Source of the DNA: CAYYGL01 sp964471235
GTDB taxonomy: Bacteria; Calditrichota; Calditrichia; RBG-13-44-9; J075
DNA length: 28,786 nucleotides
Assembly (NCBI GenBank): GCA_964471235.1
Contig: CAYYGL010000043.1
Coordinates: forward strand, 1-28,786
Reading direction: 5' to 3'
Positions 1 through 8,172 of the stretch are shown one piece after another. Both the position numbers and the translations under genes were made by a program. Numbering within the stretch: position 1 is the stretch's first letter; each line of letters begins with the position of its first letter. The notes beneath the pieces are model-generated. The model did no database searches. It was not told the origin of the DNA and was given only the letters and a program-made list of their open reading frames with translations.

Positions 1-53
1 GGAAGCGAGCAACAGAAAATGTTGAACTCGAAAGAAAATGACCGAACCGTGGG
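1..53. repeat. Left copy of a 53-base inverted repeat
   Basis: Bases 1-53 are the reverse complement of 16277-16329 with a single mismatch. The homology stops at base 53 on this side. It could continue to the left beyond the window, because the window starts inside or at the edge of the repeat. The block is non-coding in both places. It is seen directly in the sequence; its nature (dispersed intergenic element, remnant of a mobile element) is inference. Confidence 0.85.
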
Positions 54-57
54 ACCA

Positions 58-120
58 GAATTTATGAAATGTTTTCCTTCGCCACTCTAAACAACAAATT
101 TATCGGTTCGAAGTGAGAAA
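58..120 (+). repeat. Diverged direct repeat, copy 1
   Basis: This stretch aligns with 22352-22415 in the same orientation. Both begin with GAATTTATGAAATGTTTT and end with a block of the form GTTC.AAGTGAGAAA; I estimate about 70% identity by eye with one single-base indel. It directly follows the 53-base inverted repeat, so the two may be parts of one larger element. Both copies lie in gene-free spacers ahead of plus-strand genes for secreted proteins. Confidence 0.55.
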
Positions 121-353
121 ACTTGGTTGGTATTGTAATGGGTTTGTGGTGTGCAAAACTCTGCCGATTGGTACCCCTGGACCACACCAGGTGAAATATC
201 CCCACGCCACTCCCAATAGGAAGACGTTGGGAGGCGTTGTAATGGGGCACGCAAATGTCGATTTACAAAGGACGATTAGCGTCTCAAGATAAAAATTCGC
301 CAATTGGAAATCATGGAACAAAATGATTCCCAAACCTTGACCAGGAGTCTGCC
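121..353. other. Gene-free spacer with dyad symmetry upstream of the transglutaminase-like gene
   Basis: No convincing gene is present; short open frames here lack ribosome-binding sites and family features. An imperfect hairpin is visible with arms 204-208 (ACGCC) plus 211-216 (TCCCAA) and 227-232 (TTGGGA) plus 233-237 (GGCGT). A TGGTGTG/CACACCA pair lies farther left, near 147-188. The last bases carry the ribosome-binding site AGGAGT at 343-348 for the gene starting at 354. I could not pick a promoter with confidence. Confidence 0.5.
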
Positions 354-2132
354 ATGAGTCAATCCTTCCGTTTGATCAGTATCTATGTCCTCAGCATTTT
401 TGTTCCCCTTGCCGCCCAACAAATTCAGGTAACCGGGCAGCAATCTTCTCAAATACAATACCGGTTGGAACAGGACATTCAATTGTTTCCCGGACTTAAA
501 GAACTGGTCGTCAGCTTTGTCGTTCCCCAAAATTTTAATTCCCCTACATACCGTCAGGAAATCCGCAATGTTCGGTTCCATTTTACTCCCTCACCCACCC
601 GTCAGGAGGAAAGTGCCGATGAGCGGGGAAATCTCATCCGTACGTTTTATTGGGAAAATCCTGCCGGGAACGTTACCGCGGAAGTCACTTTCCAGGCGAA
701 CAACCGGGTAAACCTGAAGCCGTTGATTCCTGAAAACGCTCCTTTCCCTGTACGATCCCTGCCGGGAGAGGTGCAAGTCTTTTTGACTTCTACGACACAG
801 GTGCCGGCAGACAACCCGGCAATTCAACAAAAAGCGGCTGAGCTAACCCGGAACGCCCGCACTGTTTACCAGGCAACCCGGAATGTTCTCAACTGGGTCA
901 GTGAACACCTGCAATACATTTTGACCCCTGAGAAGTATGATGCCCTTTATGCTTTTAACAGCGGCAAAGGTAATTGCCAGAATTATTCCCACCTGGCAGC
1001 CGCGTTACTCCGGGCAGCAGGGATTCCGGTGCGAATTGTCAACGGAATTACACTGGATAAGCCCTATTCCTTTGCCGTGGGGGAAAGCCAGTATCAGTTC
1101 GGGATGGCGCAGGGCAGGCATTCCTGGATCGAGGTCTATCTTCCGGATGTCGGCTGGATACCGTTTGATCCCCAGCAAAGCGAATTTTTTGTCAGCAATC
1201 GTTACCTGCGGGTGGAAGTCGGTATTGATAACGAAGAAACCGTCAACGACGGTCTGGTTCGTTGGCGGCAGTCACGCGGCACAAAACCACAGTCACCAAA
1301 GTTAGAAGAAGCCATTGCCAGTGAGTTCGTGAGGGATGTCGTGAACTTCCAGGGTGAAATTGCAGACACACAGTTAAAAAAAATATTGCTTACCCCGCCG
1401 ATAGTGGCTGCGCAGCCGCCCATTGCCGCTCTGACGCCGTCCGGGCAGCAAGCTGAGGAAAAACCGGAAGAGCCCGCTGAACCGAAACCCGAGCCAGCGC
1501 CTGAACCAATGCCCAGGAAATCCCCGCCTGCCGAACCCGCGGAAGCAGTGGATTATACCCAGCTCCGGTATGATCAGCCCTTTGTGTACGGCAATCTCGA
1601 GTTTCCGGAGGATGTCAATTTTGCCTTTCCCCGTGCCGGCGAAGAGCCGGGAAGCAACCGTTTAACCCGGTCGTTCTTAGTGGAAACTGCCGAATATGCC
1701 ACTGCCGGGCGCCAATTTGCCCAGGTGTTTGAACTGGCTAAACCGATAAAGCTGGAGACCATTGCCCTGGCGTTGCATAATTTTGGCGGCAGCGGGGATA
1801 TCTGGCTGGAGTTGAGCGAAGATGCCGGGGGGCAGCCGGGCGCAACAGCGGTGAAAAGCAGGCGAATCCGGGTGCAGTACTTAAACACCGGCCAGGGCTA
1901 CCGCTGGGTGGATTTTGACTTCCGTCGGGAAGGGATCATTCTCTCCCCGGGTAAATATTGGATTTTTCTGAACTTTAGCGGCGGTCCGATTGTGAATTGG
2001 TTTTACAGCTACGGCAAACCGGTCGGTCCGGCAGACGGCACCCGCAGCCGGGCAATCGGTGAACGGCAATGGAATACCATCCACGCTTTTGAGTTTAATT
2101 ACCGGGTGAAGGGGAAAGCGGCAAGGAAGTAA
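354..2132 (+). CDS. Secreted transglutaminase-like (cysteine protease fold) protein with C-terminal beta domain
   Basis: A 592-residue protein. An N-terminal hydrophobic signal peptide covers about residues 1-22, ending LAAQQ, so it is probably exported. A transglutaminase-core domain spans about 170-275 and has the full catalytic triad: Cys208 in GKGNCQNYSH, His256 in GRHSWIEVYLP and Asp272 in WIPFDP. Residues about 365-398 form a Pro/Glu/Lys-rich linker. The C-terminal portion (about 400-592) looks like an all-beta jelly-roll of the 'choice-of-anchor' type, with a GDIWLELSED...PG pattern. The start at 354 is supported by AGGAGT five bases upstream. Bacterial members of this superfamily act as cell-surface proteases, amidases or crosslinkers; which applies here is unknown. 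It appears to be a single-gene unit, since the rimP operon has its own promoter downstream. Confidence 0.85.
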   Translation: MSQSFRLISIYVLSIFVPLAAQQIQVTGQQSSQIQYRLEQDIQLFPGLKELVVSFVVPQNFNSPTYRQEIRNVRFHFTPSPTRQEESADERGNLIRTFYWENPAGNVTAEVTFQANNRVNLKPLIPENAPFPVRSLPGEVQVFLTSTTQVPADNPAIQQKAAELTRNARTVYQATRNVLNWVSEHLQYILTPEKYDALYAFNSGKGNCQNYSHLAAALLRAAGIPVRIVNGITLDKPYSFAVGESQYQFGMAQGRHSWIEVYLPDVGWIPFDPQQSEFFVSNRYLRVEVGIDNEETVNDGLVRWRQSRGTKPQSPKLEEAIASEFVRDVVNFQGEIADTQLKKILLTPPIVAAQPPIAALTPSGQQAEEKPEEPAEPKPEPAPEPMPRKSPPAEPAEAVDYTQLRYDQPFVYGNLEFPEDVNFAFPRAGEEPGSNRLTRSFLVETAEYATAGRQFAQVFELAKPIKLETIALALHNFGGSGDIWLELSEDAGGQPGATAVKSRRIRVQYLNTGQGYRWVDFDFRREGIILSPGKYWIFLNFSGGPIVNWFYSYGKPVGPADGTRSRAIGERQWNTIHAFEFNYRVKGKAARK

Positions 2133-2209
2133 TAGACGTTTCAGGTAGCTTTCGATTGTTTGTTGAGAGCCGAAACAGGGGAAAGTCTATTCAAAAAAGC
2201 GAATTGTGC

Positions 2210-2238
2210 TTGCTTTTCCATTACGGAACACTTATATT
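2210..2238 (+). promoter_or_regulatory. Probable sigma70-type promoter of the rimP operon
   Basis: A -35-like TTGCTT at 2210-2215 and a -10-like TATATT at 2233-2238 are separated by 17 bases. Transcription would start near 2245, just before the leader hairpin at 2250-2273. The -10 matches consensus at 5 of 6 positions but the -35 only at 3 of 6, so this remains a prediction. Confidence 0.45.
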
Positions 2239-2249
2239 TTCTGCGCTTT

Positions 2250-2276
2250 AAAGTGGGTTGCGAAACCCACTTTTTT
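2250..2276 (+). promoter_or_regulatory. Terminator-like leader hairpin in front of rimP (possible attenuator)
   Basis: A perfect 10-base-pair stem (AAAGTGGGTT, 2250-2259, with AACCCACTTT, 2264-2273) is closed by a GCGA loop, a GNRA-type tetraloop, and followed by three more T. It lies between the predicted promoter and the rimP start codon at 2301. It could terminate transcription of the preceding gene, or act as a leader attenuator for the operon that encodes NusA. GTGGG/CCCAC hairpins with T-tracts ahead of rimP are, to my recollection, recurrent in bacteria. Confidence 0.7.
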
Positions 2277-2300
2277 GTTATCAGGGGGATTTACACGGCA

Positions 2301-2756
2301 ATGAAAGATATGGTTTCGAAAATACGTGAGCTAATTCAACCGCTATTTGATGAAGAGTATTTACATTTAGTGGATTTGGAATTACACGGAGGTGTGGGAA
2401 ACCGGGTATTGAAAATTTATGCCGATACGGAGCAGGGAATTACCCTCCGGGAAATCACGCAATTGACACGGCAGATTCGCGACCTATTGGATATGAGTGA
2501 TGTACTGGAAGGTCGATATCGGTTAGAGGTATCCTCCCCGGGGATTGATCATCCCCTGGAGCGGACCTGGGAATTTCGGAAAAACCTGGGCAGGATGCTT
2601 CGGGTGATTTATTTCTCCGGAGAAGAGGAAACCCGGGAGGTTGTGGGGACCTTAAGCGGAGTGGATGCGGAGCGCATCATTTTAACCGGGGAAAACCGGG
2701 AAATTACGATTCCCCGGAATCAAATAAAAAAAGCAAAAGTTTATTTAAAATGGTAA
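2301..2756 (+). CDS. rimP: Ribosome maturation factor RimP
   Basis: RimP binds the free 30S subunit and helps its late maturation. The protein is 151 residues from this start, the usual length for the family. The conserved core LEVSSPGIDHPL lies at residues 75-86, and the C-terminal SH3-like half ends ITIPRNQIKKAKVYLKW. An in-frame extension back to 2160 exists, but it would translate through the 10-base-pair leader hairpin and adds about 47 residues unlike the family. The ATG at 2301, with GGGGGAT upstream, is therefore the better start. It is the first gene of the rimP-nusA-infB operon, 28 bases ahead of nusA. Confidence 0.95.
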   Translation: MKDMVSKIRELIQPLFDEEYLHLVDLELHGGVGNRVLKIYADTEQGITLREITQLTRQIRDLLDMSDVLEGRYRLEVSSPGIDHPLERTWEFRKNLGRMLRVIYFSGEEETREVVGTLSGVDAERIILTGENREITIPRNQIKKAKVYLKW

Positions 2757-2784
2757 CATTCATAGTTGGAGGTAAAGACAATCA

Positions 2785-4065
2785 ATGAAAAGTGAAATCG
2801 TTGCAGCAGCCGCAGAAATAGCGCGCGAGAAACGAATTAACAAAGAAGATTTACGAGATATTCTGGAAGACATTTTTACAACGTTGATGAAACGGGAGTA
2901 TGGCGAAGATGCTGAATTTGACGTCATCGTGAATATCGACCGGGGAGATATTGAAATTTTTGTCGAGAAAGAGGTGGTGGATGAAGTTGTCGACCCGGAC
3001 ACCCAAATTGCCCTAAAAGAAGCCATGAAGGTCGATCCGGAGGTGGAAGAAGGGGAATTTTTTGCCGAAGTTATCAAACCGGATACCTTTGGTCGCCGGT
3101 TGATTAACATCGCCAAACAGACCTTAATGCAGCGGCTCCGGGAGTATGAAAAGAACAAGGTGTATGAAGAGTACAAGTCGCGGGTAGGGGAGATCGTCAT
3201 CGGAGATGTTCACCAGGAAACCCGTGCCGGTTATTTTATTGTTGTGGACCGCACTGAAATGTTTATGCCCCGTTCGGAATCGATTCCCAATGAACGGCTT
3301 CGCCGGGGGGACAGTGTGCGGGCACTGATTAAGGAGGTGATTAAGCCGGATAAGAGTGACGAATCTCAGGAAGAGAGCGATCGGCGTCGTCGACGGCGGG
3401 GGCATCGCCCGGAAATCATCGTCTCCCGGGCGGATGATCAATTCCTGATTCGCTTGTTCGAAATCGAAGTGCCGGAGATATTTGACGGTATCGTGGAAAT
3501 TAAACGGGTTGCCCGTCGTCCCGGGGAACGCTCCAAAATTGCCGTGGAATCGATCGATAAGCGGATTGACCCGGTTGGCGCTTGTGTGGGAATGCGCGGC
3601 GTTCGAATTCAATCGATTGTGCGGGAACTGAATGGGGAAAAAATTGATGTGATAGCCTTTTCCAATGAGCCGGAAATTTTCCTGACCCGGGCATTAACTC
3701 CTGCCAAGCCAGTACGGGTTATTTATAATTCCGAAGAAAACCTGGCTGTGGCAATTATCCCTGATAAAGACATGGGATTGGCAATGGGCAGGGGGGAAGC
3801 CAATCGGGAATTAGCCCAGGAATTAACCGGCGTTAATATCGAATTGATGAAAGAATCCGAGTTTTATGAAAGAGCAATGGAGGAAGAAACCGCCATGGAT
3901 GTGGCGGATATCCCCGGTTTAAGCAAGAAAGTGGTGGAAAAGTTAAAAGAATCGGGAGTGACCAATGCCGAGGAATTAAAGAATCTCGGTTTACAGGGGC
4001 TCCTGGAAATTCCCGGCATCGGTCAAAAAACGGCTCAGAAGATTTTGAGCCAATTGAATATATAA
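2785..4065 (+). CDS. nusA: Transcription termination/antitermination factor NusA
   Basis: A 426-residue NusA with the N-terminal RNA-polymerase-binding domain (about 1-125), an S1 domain (about 130-215), tandem KH domains (about 220-350; GACVGMRGVRIQSIV and the second KH with MGLAMGRGEANREL) and a short helix-hairpin-helix tail (about 372-424; ADIPGLSKKVVEKL, LLEIPGIGQKTAQKIL). NusA modulates pausing, intrinsic termination and rRNA antitermination. The S1 domain carries an unusual hydrophilic insertion at about residues 187-207, including six consecutive Arg (200-205). GGAGG lies about 12 bases before the ATG. It sits in the conserved position between rimP and the L7Ae-like gene. Confidence 0.96.
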   Translation: MKSEIVAAAAEIAREKRINKEDLRDILEDIFTTLMKREYGEDAEFDVIVNIDRGDIEIFVEKEVVDEVVDPDTQIALKEAMKVDPEVEEGEFFAEVIKPDTFGRRLINIAKQTLMQRLREYEKNKVYEEYKSRVGEIVIGDVHQETRAGYFIVVDRTEMFMPRSESIPNERLRRGDSVRALIKEVIKPDKSDESQEESDRRRRRRGHRPEIIVSRADDQFLIRLFEIEVPEIFDGIVEIKRVARRPGERSKIAVESIDKRIDPVGACVGMRGVRIQSIVRELNGEKIDVIAFSNEPEIFLTRALTPAKPVRVIYNSEENLAVAIIPDKDMGLAMGRGEANRELAQELTGVNIELMKESEFYERAMEEETAMDVADIPGLSKKVVEKLKESGVTNAEELKNLGLQGLLEIPGIGQKTAQKILSQLNI

Positions 4066-4077
4066 CGTTCGAGATAC

Positions 4078-4413
4078 ATGGCAGCAATGCAATCCATAGT
4101 GCTGGACGCTCACCTGAGCGGATTGCTTGGATTTGCCCTGAAAGCCCGGCAGGCAGCCACCGGGTTGGATGCAGTGAAACGAGGTGTAAAGCGGAAGAAA
4201 ATAGCATTCATTTTATGTGATTCGACTTTAGGGAAAAATTCGTTTAAAAAGGTGATGACCATCGCCCGAATGTCTGAAATACCGGTTTTTATTGTTGATG
4301 CAACTGACACAGAGAACAAATTGTTACATTTAAGCGGGTATAAAATCATCGGAATTGAACAGGGAAGTTTTGCGCAGGGGTTTTTAAAATATCTACGTCA
4401 GGAGAATAAATGA
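4078..4413 (+). CDS. Ribosomal protein L7Ae/L30e-family protein (YlxQ-like)
   Basis: A 111-residue protein of the L7Ae/L30e/S12e/Gadd45 fold. It shows the family pattern GLLGFALKARQAATGLDAV near the N-terminus, then KKIAFILCD and KNSFKKV. Members of this small bacterial group (YlxQ/RplGA) sit between nusA and infB and are thought to bind kink-turn RNA; the exact target is not established. The usual neighbour ylxR is absent, so nusA is followed directly by this gene after 12 bases. Its TGA overlaps the ATG of infB (ATGA), suggesting translational coupling. Two ATGs lie close together (4078 and 4087) with no strong ribosome-binding site, so the exact start is uncertain. Confidence 0.88.
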   Translation: MAAMQSIVLDAHLSGLLGFALKARQAATGLDAVKRGVKRKKIAFILCDSTLGKNSFKKVMTIARMSEIPVFIVDATDTENKLLHLSGYKIIGIEQGSFAQGFLKYLRQENK

Positions 4414-7334
4414 CAGTATCGGTTAAACCAAAACGGAAAAAACTTTTTCAGGTCGCGAAAGAATTGAATTTGGCGACTGAAACGATCAAAGAATTTCTCC
4501 AGAAAAAGGGGGTTCCGGTCACCGGGCATAATATGCGTCTGGAAGAAGATGTGTATGATTTGATTCTGGAAAGATTTTCGTTCGAAAAGAAAGTAGCAGA
4601 GAAAATCCACAATCGCCGTAGAAAACGGGAAGATGTGACGGAAGAAGTGGTGCAAACCACGTCGCCGGTTCCGGAAACCACTGCCGATGCAGCAACCGCG
4701 ACTACCGTGGAAGAAGAAACAGTGGAATCCCCTGGGGCCGAAGAGTCGCCGGAAGCTGTTGTTGAAGAAGCAGCCCCGGAAGTTGAGGAGCCGGAAGTTG
4801 TTCCCACCGAGGAAGTTCCGGAAGCAGAGCCGGAAGAAGAACAACCGGTTGAAGAGTCGCCGGAAGCGAGTGAGGAGCCACCCGAAGTTGCGGAAACCGC
4901 TGAAGAGGCAGTCGCCACTTCCGAAGTAGAAGCGGTAACCGAGGAAACACCAGCGGAAACGCCGTCGGAAGAATCCGGGGAGTTGAAAATTACCCCCGGG
5001 CATCCCCGGGTGGGTGACATTGTTGATCATCCCATGGCGAAGGAATACCTGAAGAAGTTAGAAGAAGAGAAAGCCCGGAAGAAAGAGCGACAGAAGCGAG
5101 TGCTTGCGCAATTAAAGTCCGGTAAAGATGTAACAGTCGAGAAGCCCCGGCGCAAGAAGAAAGGTTCCAAAAGCGCGGCGGAAGAAACGATGGCGGAAAC
5201 CGGCGCTTTACCAATCGAAGAGTTGATTGAGGAAGAAAAAGGTACTGACAAGAAAAAGAAGAAGAAAAAAGGTCGGAAAGAACTTGAAGAAGAGCGGGAA
5301 GCACGCCGTCGGAAAGCTTATGAAATGGTGCGGCGGGAGAGTAAAAAGTTTCGCAATCAATTGATTCCTCTGGATGAAGAAGATGAAATCATAAAAGAAA
5401 AGGAAGTTGGGAAGCGACGGAAAAAGAAGAAACAGGTTGACGAGAAAGAAGTTGAAAGTTCCCTGAAAAAGACCCTGGCAGAAATTCGTGACGCCGGTAC
5501 CGGCAAAAAAAAGCGACGGAAAGTGAAGGCTTCCGGCTCCGAAGAGGAAGAAGAAAGCAATGTGATCCGGGTGACGGAGTTTATTACCACCCAGGATCTG
5601 GCAAACCTGCTGGATGTTCCGCCTACAGAAATCATCCAGAAATGTTTGGAACTGGGTTTGGTGGTCACCATTAACCAGCGCCTGGATATGGATACCATCA
5701 GGCTGTTGACCGAGGAATTTGGCTATGAAGTGGAAGAAGCTGAAGAGATTGGATCGGAATTTCTGGAAATTGCAGTAGATGAGGAGGAAAATCCGGAAGA
5801 TATCCAACCGCGCCCCCCGGTTGTCACCGTGATGGGGCATGTGGATCATGGAAAGACCTCCCTGTTGGATTATATCCGAAAAACGAATGTAGTTGCCGGC
5901 GAGTCGGGTGGGATTACCCAGCACATTGGCGCCTATGAAGTGGAACTGGAAGACGGTCGCAAGATTACCTTTTTAGATACCCCGGGTCATGAGGCATTTA
6001 CGGCGATGCGTGCCCGTGGTGCTCAGGCAACGGATATTGTGGTCATTGTGATTGCCGCCGACGACCGGGTGATGCCACAGACCGAAGAAGCCCTGGACCA
6101 CGCCAAAGCCGCCGGTGTCTCCATCGTTTTTGCAATCAACAAAATTGACAAACCCAACGCCAATCCCGATGCCATTCGCCAGCAATTAGCCGATCGCAAT
6201 TTCCTGGTTGAAGACTGGGGCGGCACTTACCAATGTGTGGAGGTATCGGCGAAAACCGGGCAGAATATTGACGAGTTGCTGGAAAAAATTCTCCTGGAAG
6301 CGGAAATGCTCGATTTAAAAGCGAATCCCAGGAAGAAAGCTCGCGGGGTGGTGTTGGAAAGCCAATTGGACAAGGGAAGGGGGTCCGTAGCCACGGTGCT
6401 GGTAACGGAGGGTACCCTTCATAAGGGGGATGTCTTCATTGTTGGCACCCAGTGGGGAAAGGTGCGGGCGATGTTCAATGATAAAGGTCAACGAGTTGAC
6501 TCGGCGCCGCCTTCCACCCCGGTTCAAATTTTAGGAATCAGCGGGTTGCCGGAAGCCGGTGATAAGCTGATTGTGTTGCCAGATGAGAAAAGTGCCCGTG
6601 AAATTGCTACCCAGCGCCAACAGTTGAAACGCGAACAGGACTTCCGGCAGGTCAAACTCATGACGCTGGATGAGTTGTCGCGCCAGATCAAAAGCGGGAA
6701 CGTGAAAGAACTGAAGGTGATTATTAAAGCGGATGTGGATGGCTCTGCCCAGGCGTTAACAGACTCCCTGCTGCGGCTTTCCACCGAAGAGGTGGAGGTG
6801 CAGGTGATTCGAAAAGCGGTAGGTCCCATCACCGAATCCGATGTAATTTTGGCAGCAGCGTCCCATGCCGTTATCATCGGTTTCAACGTCCGTCCCTCTG
6901 TAAAAGCAAAAGAAGCGGCGGAAAAGGAAAAGGTGGATATCCGTCTTTATAAGGTGATTTACAATGCCATCGAGGATGTGGAAAAAGCCCTGGAAGGGAT
7001 GCTGGAACCGGAAATGAAAGAAGTTCTGCTGGGCACCCTGGAAGTTCGGGAGACGTTTAAGATTTCCCGAATCGGTACCGTTGCCGGGTGCTACGTGCAG
7101 AGTGGCAAAATCACCCGCAACGCCAATGTGCGGCTAATTCGTAACGATGTGGAACTTTACAACGGCAAACTCTCCTCACTGAAAAGATTTAAGGAAGATG
7201 TGAGAGAAGTACAGGCAGGATATGAATGCGGGTTAACCCTGGAGAATTATAACGACATCCAGGAAGGCGATATCATCGAAGCCTACGAAATTGTCGAAGA
7301 AGCCCGCACGCTCACTCGTTCCGCACAACAGTAA
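4410..7334 (+). CDS. infB: Translation initiation factor IF-2
   Basis: A GTPase that places fMet-tRNA on the ribosome and promotes subunit joining. It has 974 residues, at the long end for the family. An IF2_N module occupies about 8-55. A low-complexity linker follows, Glu/Pro/Val-rich at about 75-195 and Lys/Glu-rich at about 205-375, and then a second IF2_N-like module at about 385-445. The G domain has GHVDHGKT at 476-483, DTPGH from 523, NKID from 577 and SAKTG from 613. Beta-barrel domains and the C-terminal initiator-tRNA-binding domain complete it. AGGAGA lies just before the ATG, inside the end of the previous gene. Length differences from other IF-2 proteins lie in the linker. Confidence 0.98.
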   Translation: MTVSVKPKRKKLFQVAKELNLATETIKEFLQKKGVPVTGHNMRLEEDVYDLILERFSFEKKVAEKIHNRRRKREDVTEEVVQTTSPVPETTADAATATTVEEETVESPGAEESPEAVVEEAAPEVEEPEVVPTEEVPEAEPEEEQPVEESPEASEEPPEVAETAEEAVATSEVEAVTEETPAETPSEESGELKITPGHPRVGDIVDHPMAKEYLKKLEEEKARKKERQKRVLAQLKSGKDVTVEKPRRKKKGSKSAAEETMAETGALPIEELIEEEKGTDKKKKKKKGRKELEEEREARRRKAYEMVRRESKKFRNQLIPLDEEDEIIKEKEVGKRRKKKKQVDEKEVESSLKKTLAEIRDAGTGKKKRRKVKASGSEEEEESNVIRVTEFITTQDLANLLDVPPTEIIQKCLELGLVVTINQRLDMDTIRLLTEEFGYEVEEAEEIGSEFLEIAVDEEENPEDIQPRPPVVTVMGHVDHGKTSLLDYIRKTNVVAGESGGITQHIGAYEVELEDGRKITFLDTPGHEAFTAMRARGAQATDIVVIVIAADDRVMPQTEEALDHAKAAGVSIVFAINKIDKPNANPDAIRQQLADRNFLVEDWGGTYQCVEVSAKTGQNIDELLEKILLEAEMLDLKANPRKKARGVVLESQLDKGRGSVATVLVTEGTLHKGDVFIVGTQWGKVRAMFNDKGQRVDSAPPSTPVQILGISGLPEAGDKLIVLPDEKSAREIATQRQQLKREQDFRQVKLMTLDELSRQIKSGNVKELKVIIKADVDGSAQALTDSLLRLSTEEVEVQVIRKAVGPITESDVILAAASHAVIIGFNVRPSVKAKEAAEKEKVDIRLYKVIYNAIEDVEKALEGMLEPEMKEVLLGTLEVRETFKISRIGTVAGCYVQSGKITRNANVRLIRNDVELYNGKLSSLKRFKEDVREVQAGYECGLTLENYNDIQEGDIIEAYEIVEEARTLTRSAQQ

Positions 7335-7418
7335 CCCGATTCGTTTTTATCGAGAAAACGGGTTGCGTTGTGCTTTGGAGAATTCGGCAATCGTTACCTT
7401 AATACCCAAAAAGCAATC

Positions 7419-7700
7419 ATGATTGTGGCAGTGATGACAGTGGATTTGTATTTACCCGGTTCCGGTTCTTTAAAAGATAAGCGCACCATCTTAAGAGGCA
7501 TCAAAGACCGGGTTGGAAAGAAGTATAATGTTTCTATTGCAGAGTTGGATTACCAGGATAAATGGCAGCGCGCTCAGTTGGGAATTGCCCAGATAGGGAA
7601 TGATTTTAAATTTCTGGAAAAGAGTATGAATACCATCTTCCGGTTGATCGACAACAATGGTTTTGCGGAAATCATTCACCATTCAATTGAATATTGGTAG
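7419..7700 (+). CDS. DUF503 / YlxP-like small protein
   Basis: A 93-residue member of the DUF503 family, recognised from the opening MIVAVMTVDLYLPGSGSLKD, then KRTILRGIKDRVGKKYNVSIAELDY and the WQRAQLGIAQIG block. Proteins of this family (YlxP in Bacillus) lie between infB and rbfA and have been linked to ribosome assembly; the biochemical role is unclear. The frame is open upstream to a TTG at 7368, but the family begins at the ATG at 7419. No clear ribosome-binding site precedes either start, so translation may depend on read-through from infB 84 bases upstream. Confidence 0.85.
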   Translation: MIVAVMTVDLYLPGSGSLKDKRTILRGIKDRVGKKYNVSIAELDYQDKWQRAQLGIAQIGNDFKFLEKSMNTIFRLIDNNGFAEIIHHSIEYW

Positions 7701-7809
7701 GAAAAGCCGGGGAAGCGGCATAACTACCGGTGTCTTTTTTTGCGAAGCGCCACGCAGTGGATAAATATCAATTGTTTTGAAGCGGATAGATTAAATCGAA
7801 AACGGGTTG

Positions 7810-8172
7810 ATGATGGCAGCGGAAACGATTCGGCAGCGCAAGGTGGCCGACCAGATAAAAGAGCTGGTTAGCATGGTGATTGACCAGCGGATTAAAGACC
7901 CCAATAAAGGATTTATCACCATTACTCATGTAAAAATCAGCCGGGATCTGGGAGTTGCCTCTATCTATTTTACGGTTCTGGGAGATGAGGTGGAGCGGGA
8001 AAAATCACTGGCAGTGTTAAATCGCGCCAAGAATTTTATTCGAAATGAAATTGCACCGCATTTAAAAATGCGCTCCGTACCCGAGTTGCGATTCTTCGAA
8101 GATGATACCCTGGAATACGCCCGGAAAATTGAGAAATTATTGAATGACATCAAAAAGCAAGAAAAAAAATAA
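7810..8172 (+). CDS. rbfA: 30S ribosome-binding factor RbfA
   Basis: RbfA binds the 30S subunit and supports maturation of the 16S rRNA 5' end. The protein is 120 residues with the typical KH-like core: RQRKVADQIKELVSMVI, then DPNKGFITITHVKISRDLGVA and a C-terminal PELRFFEDDTLEYARKIEKLL. Starts are crowded (TTG 7807, ATG 7810, ATG 7813) behind a weak ACGGG; one of the ATGs is likely. About 110 bases of spacer separate it from ylxP. Its last 29 bases overlap truB, and no nrnA-type gene intervenes as it does in many other genomes. Confidence 0.95.
   Translation: MMAAETIRQRKVADQIKELVSMVIDQRIKDPNKGFITITHVKISRDLGVASIYFTVLGDEVEREKSLAVLNRAKNFIRNEIAPHLKMRSVPELRFFEDDTLEYARKIEKLLNDIKKQEKK

Noticed and set aside
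2160..2300. N-terminal extension of rimP back to 2160
   Set aside because: It would run through the predicted promoter and the leader hairpin, and would make RimP about 47 residues longer than normal.
4448..5020. Long open frames antisense to infB, Ser/Thr- or Phe/Arg-rich
   Set aside because: They mirror the Glu/Lys-rich low-complexity linker of IF-2; composition explains the lack of stops, and there is no ribosome-binding site or family match.
7335..7366. Terminator between infB and ylxP (AACCCG...CGGGTT)
   Set aside because: It has only six outer pairs with a long AT-rich loop and no T-tract after it, and the operon clearly continues.
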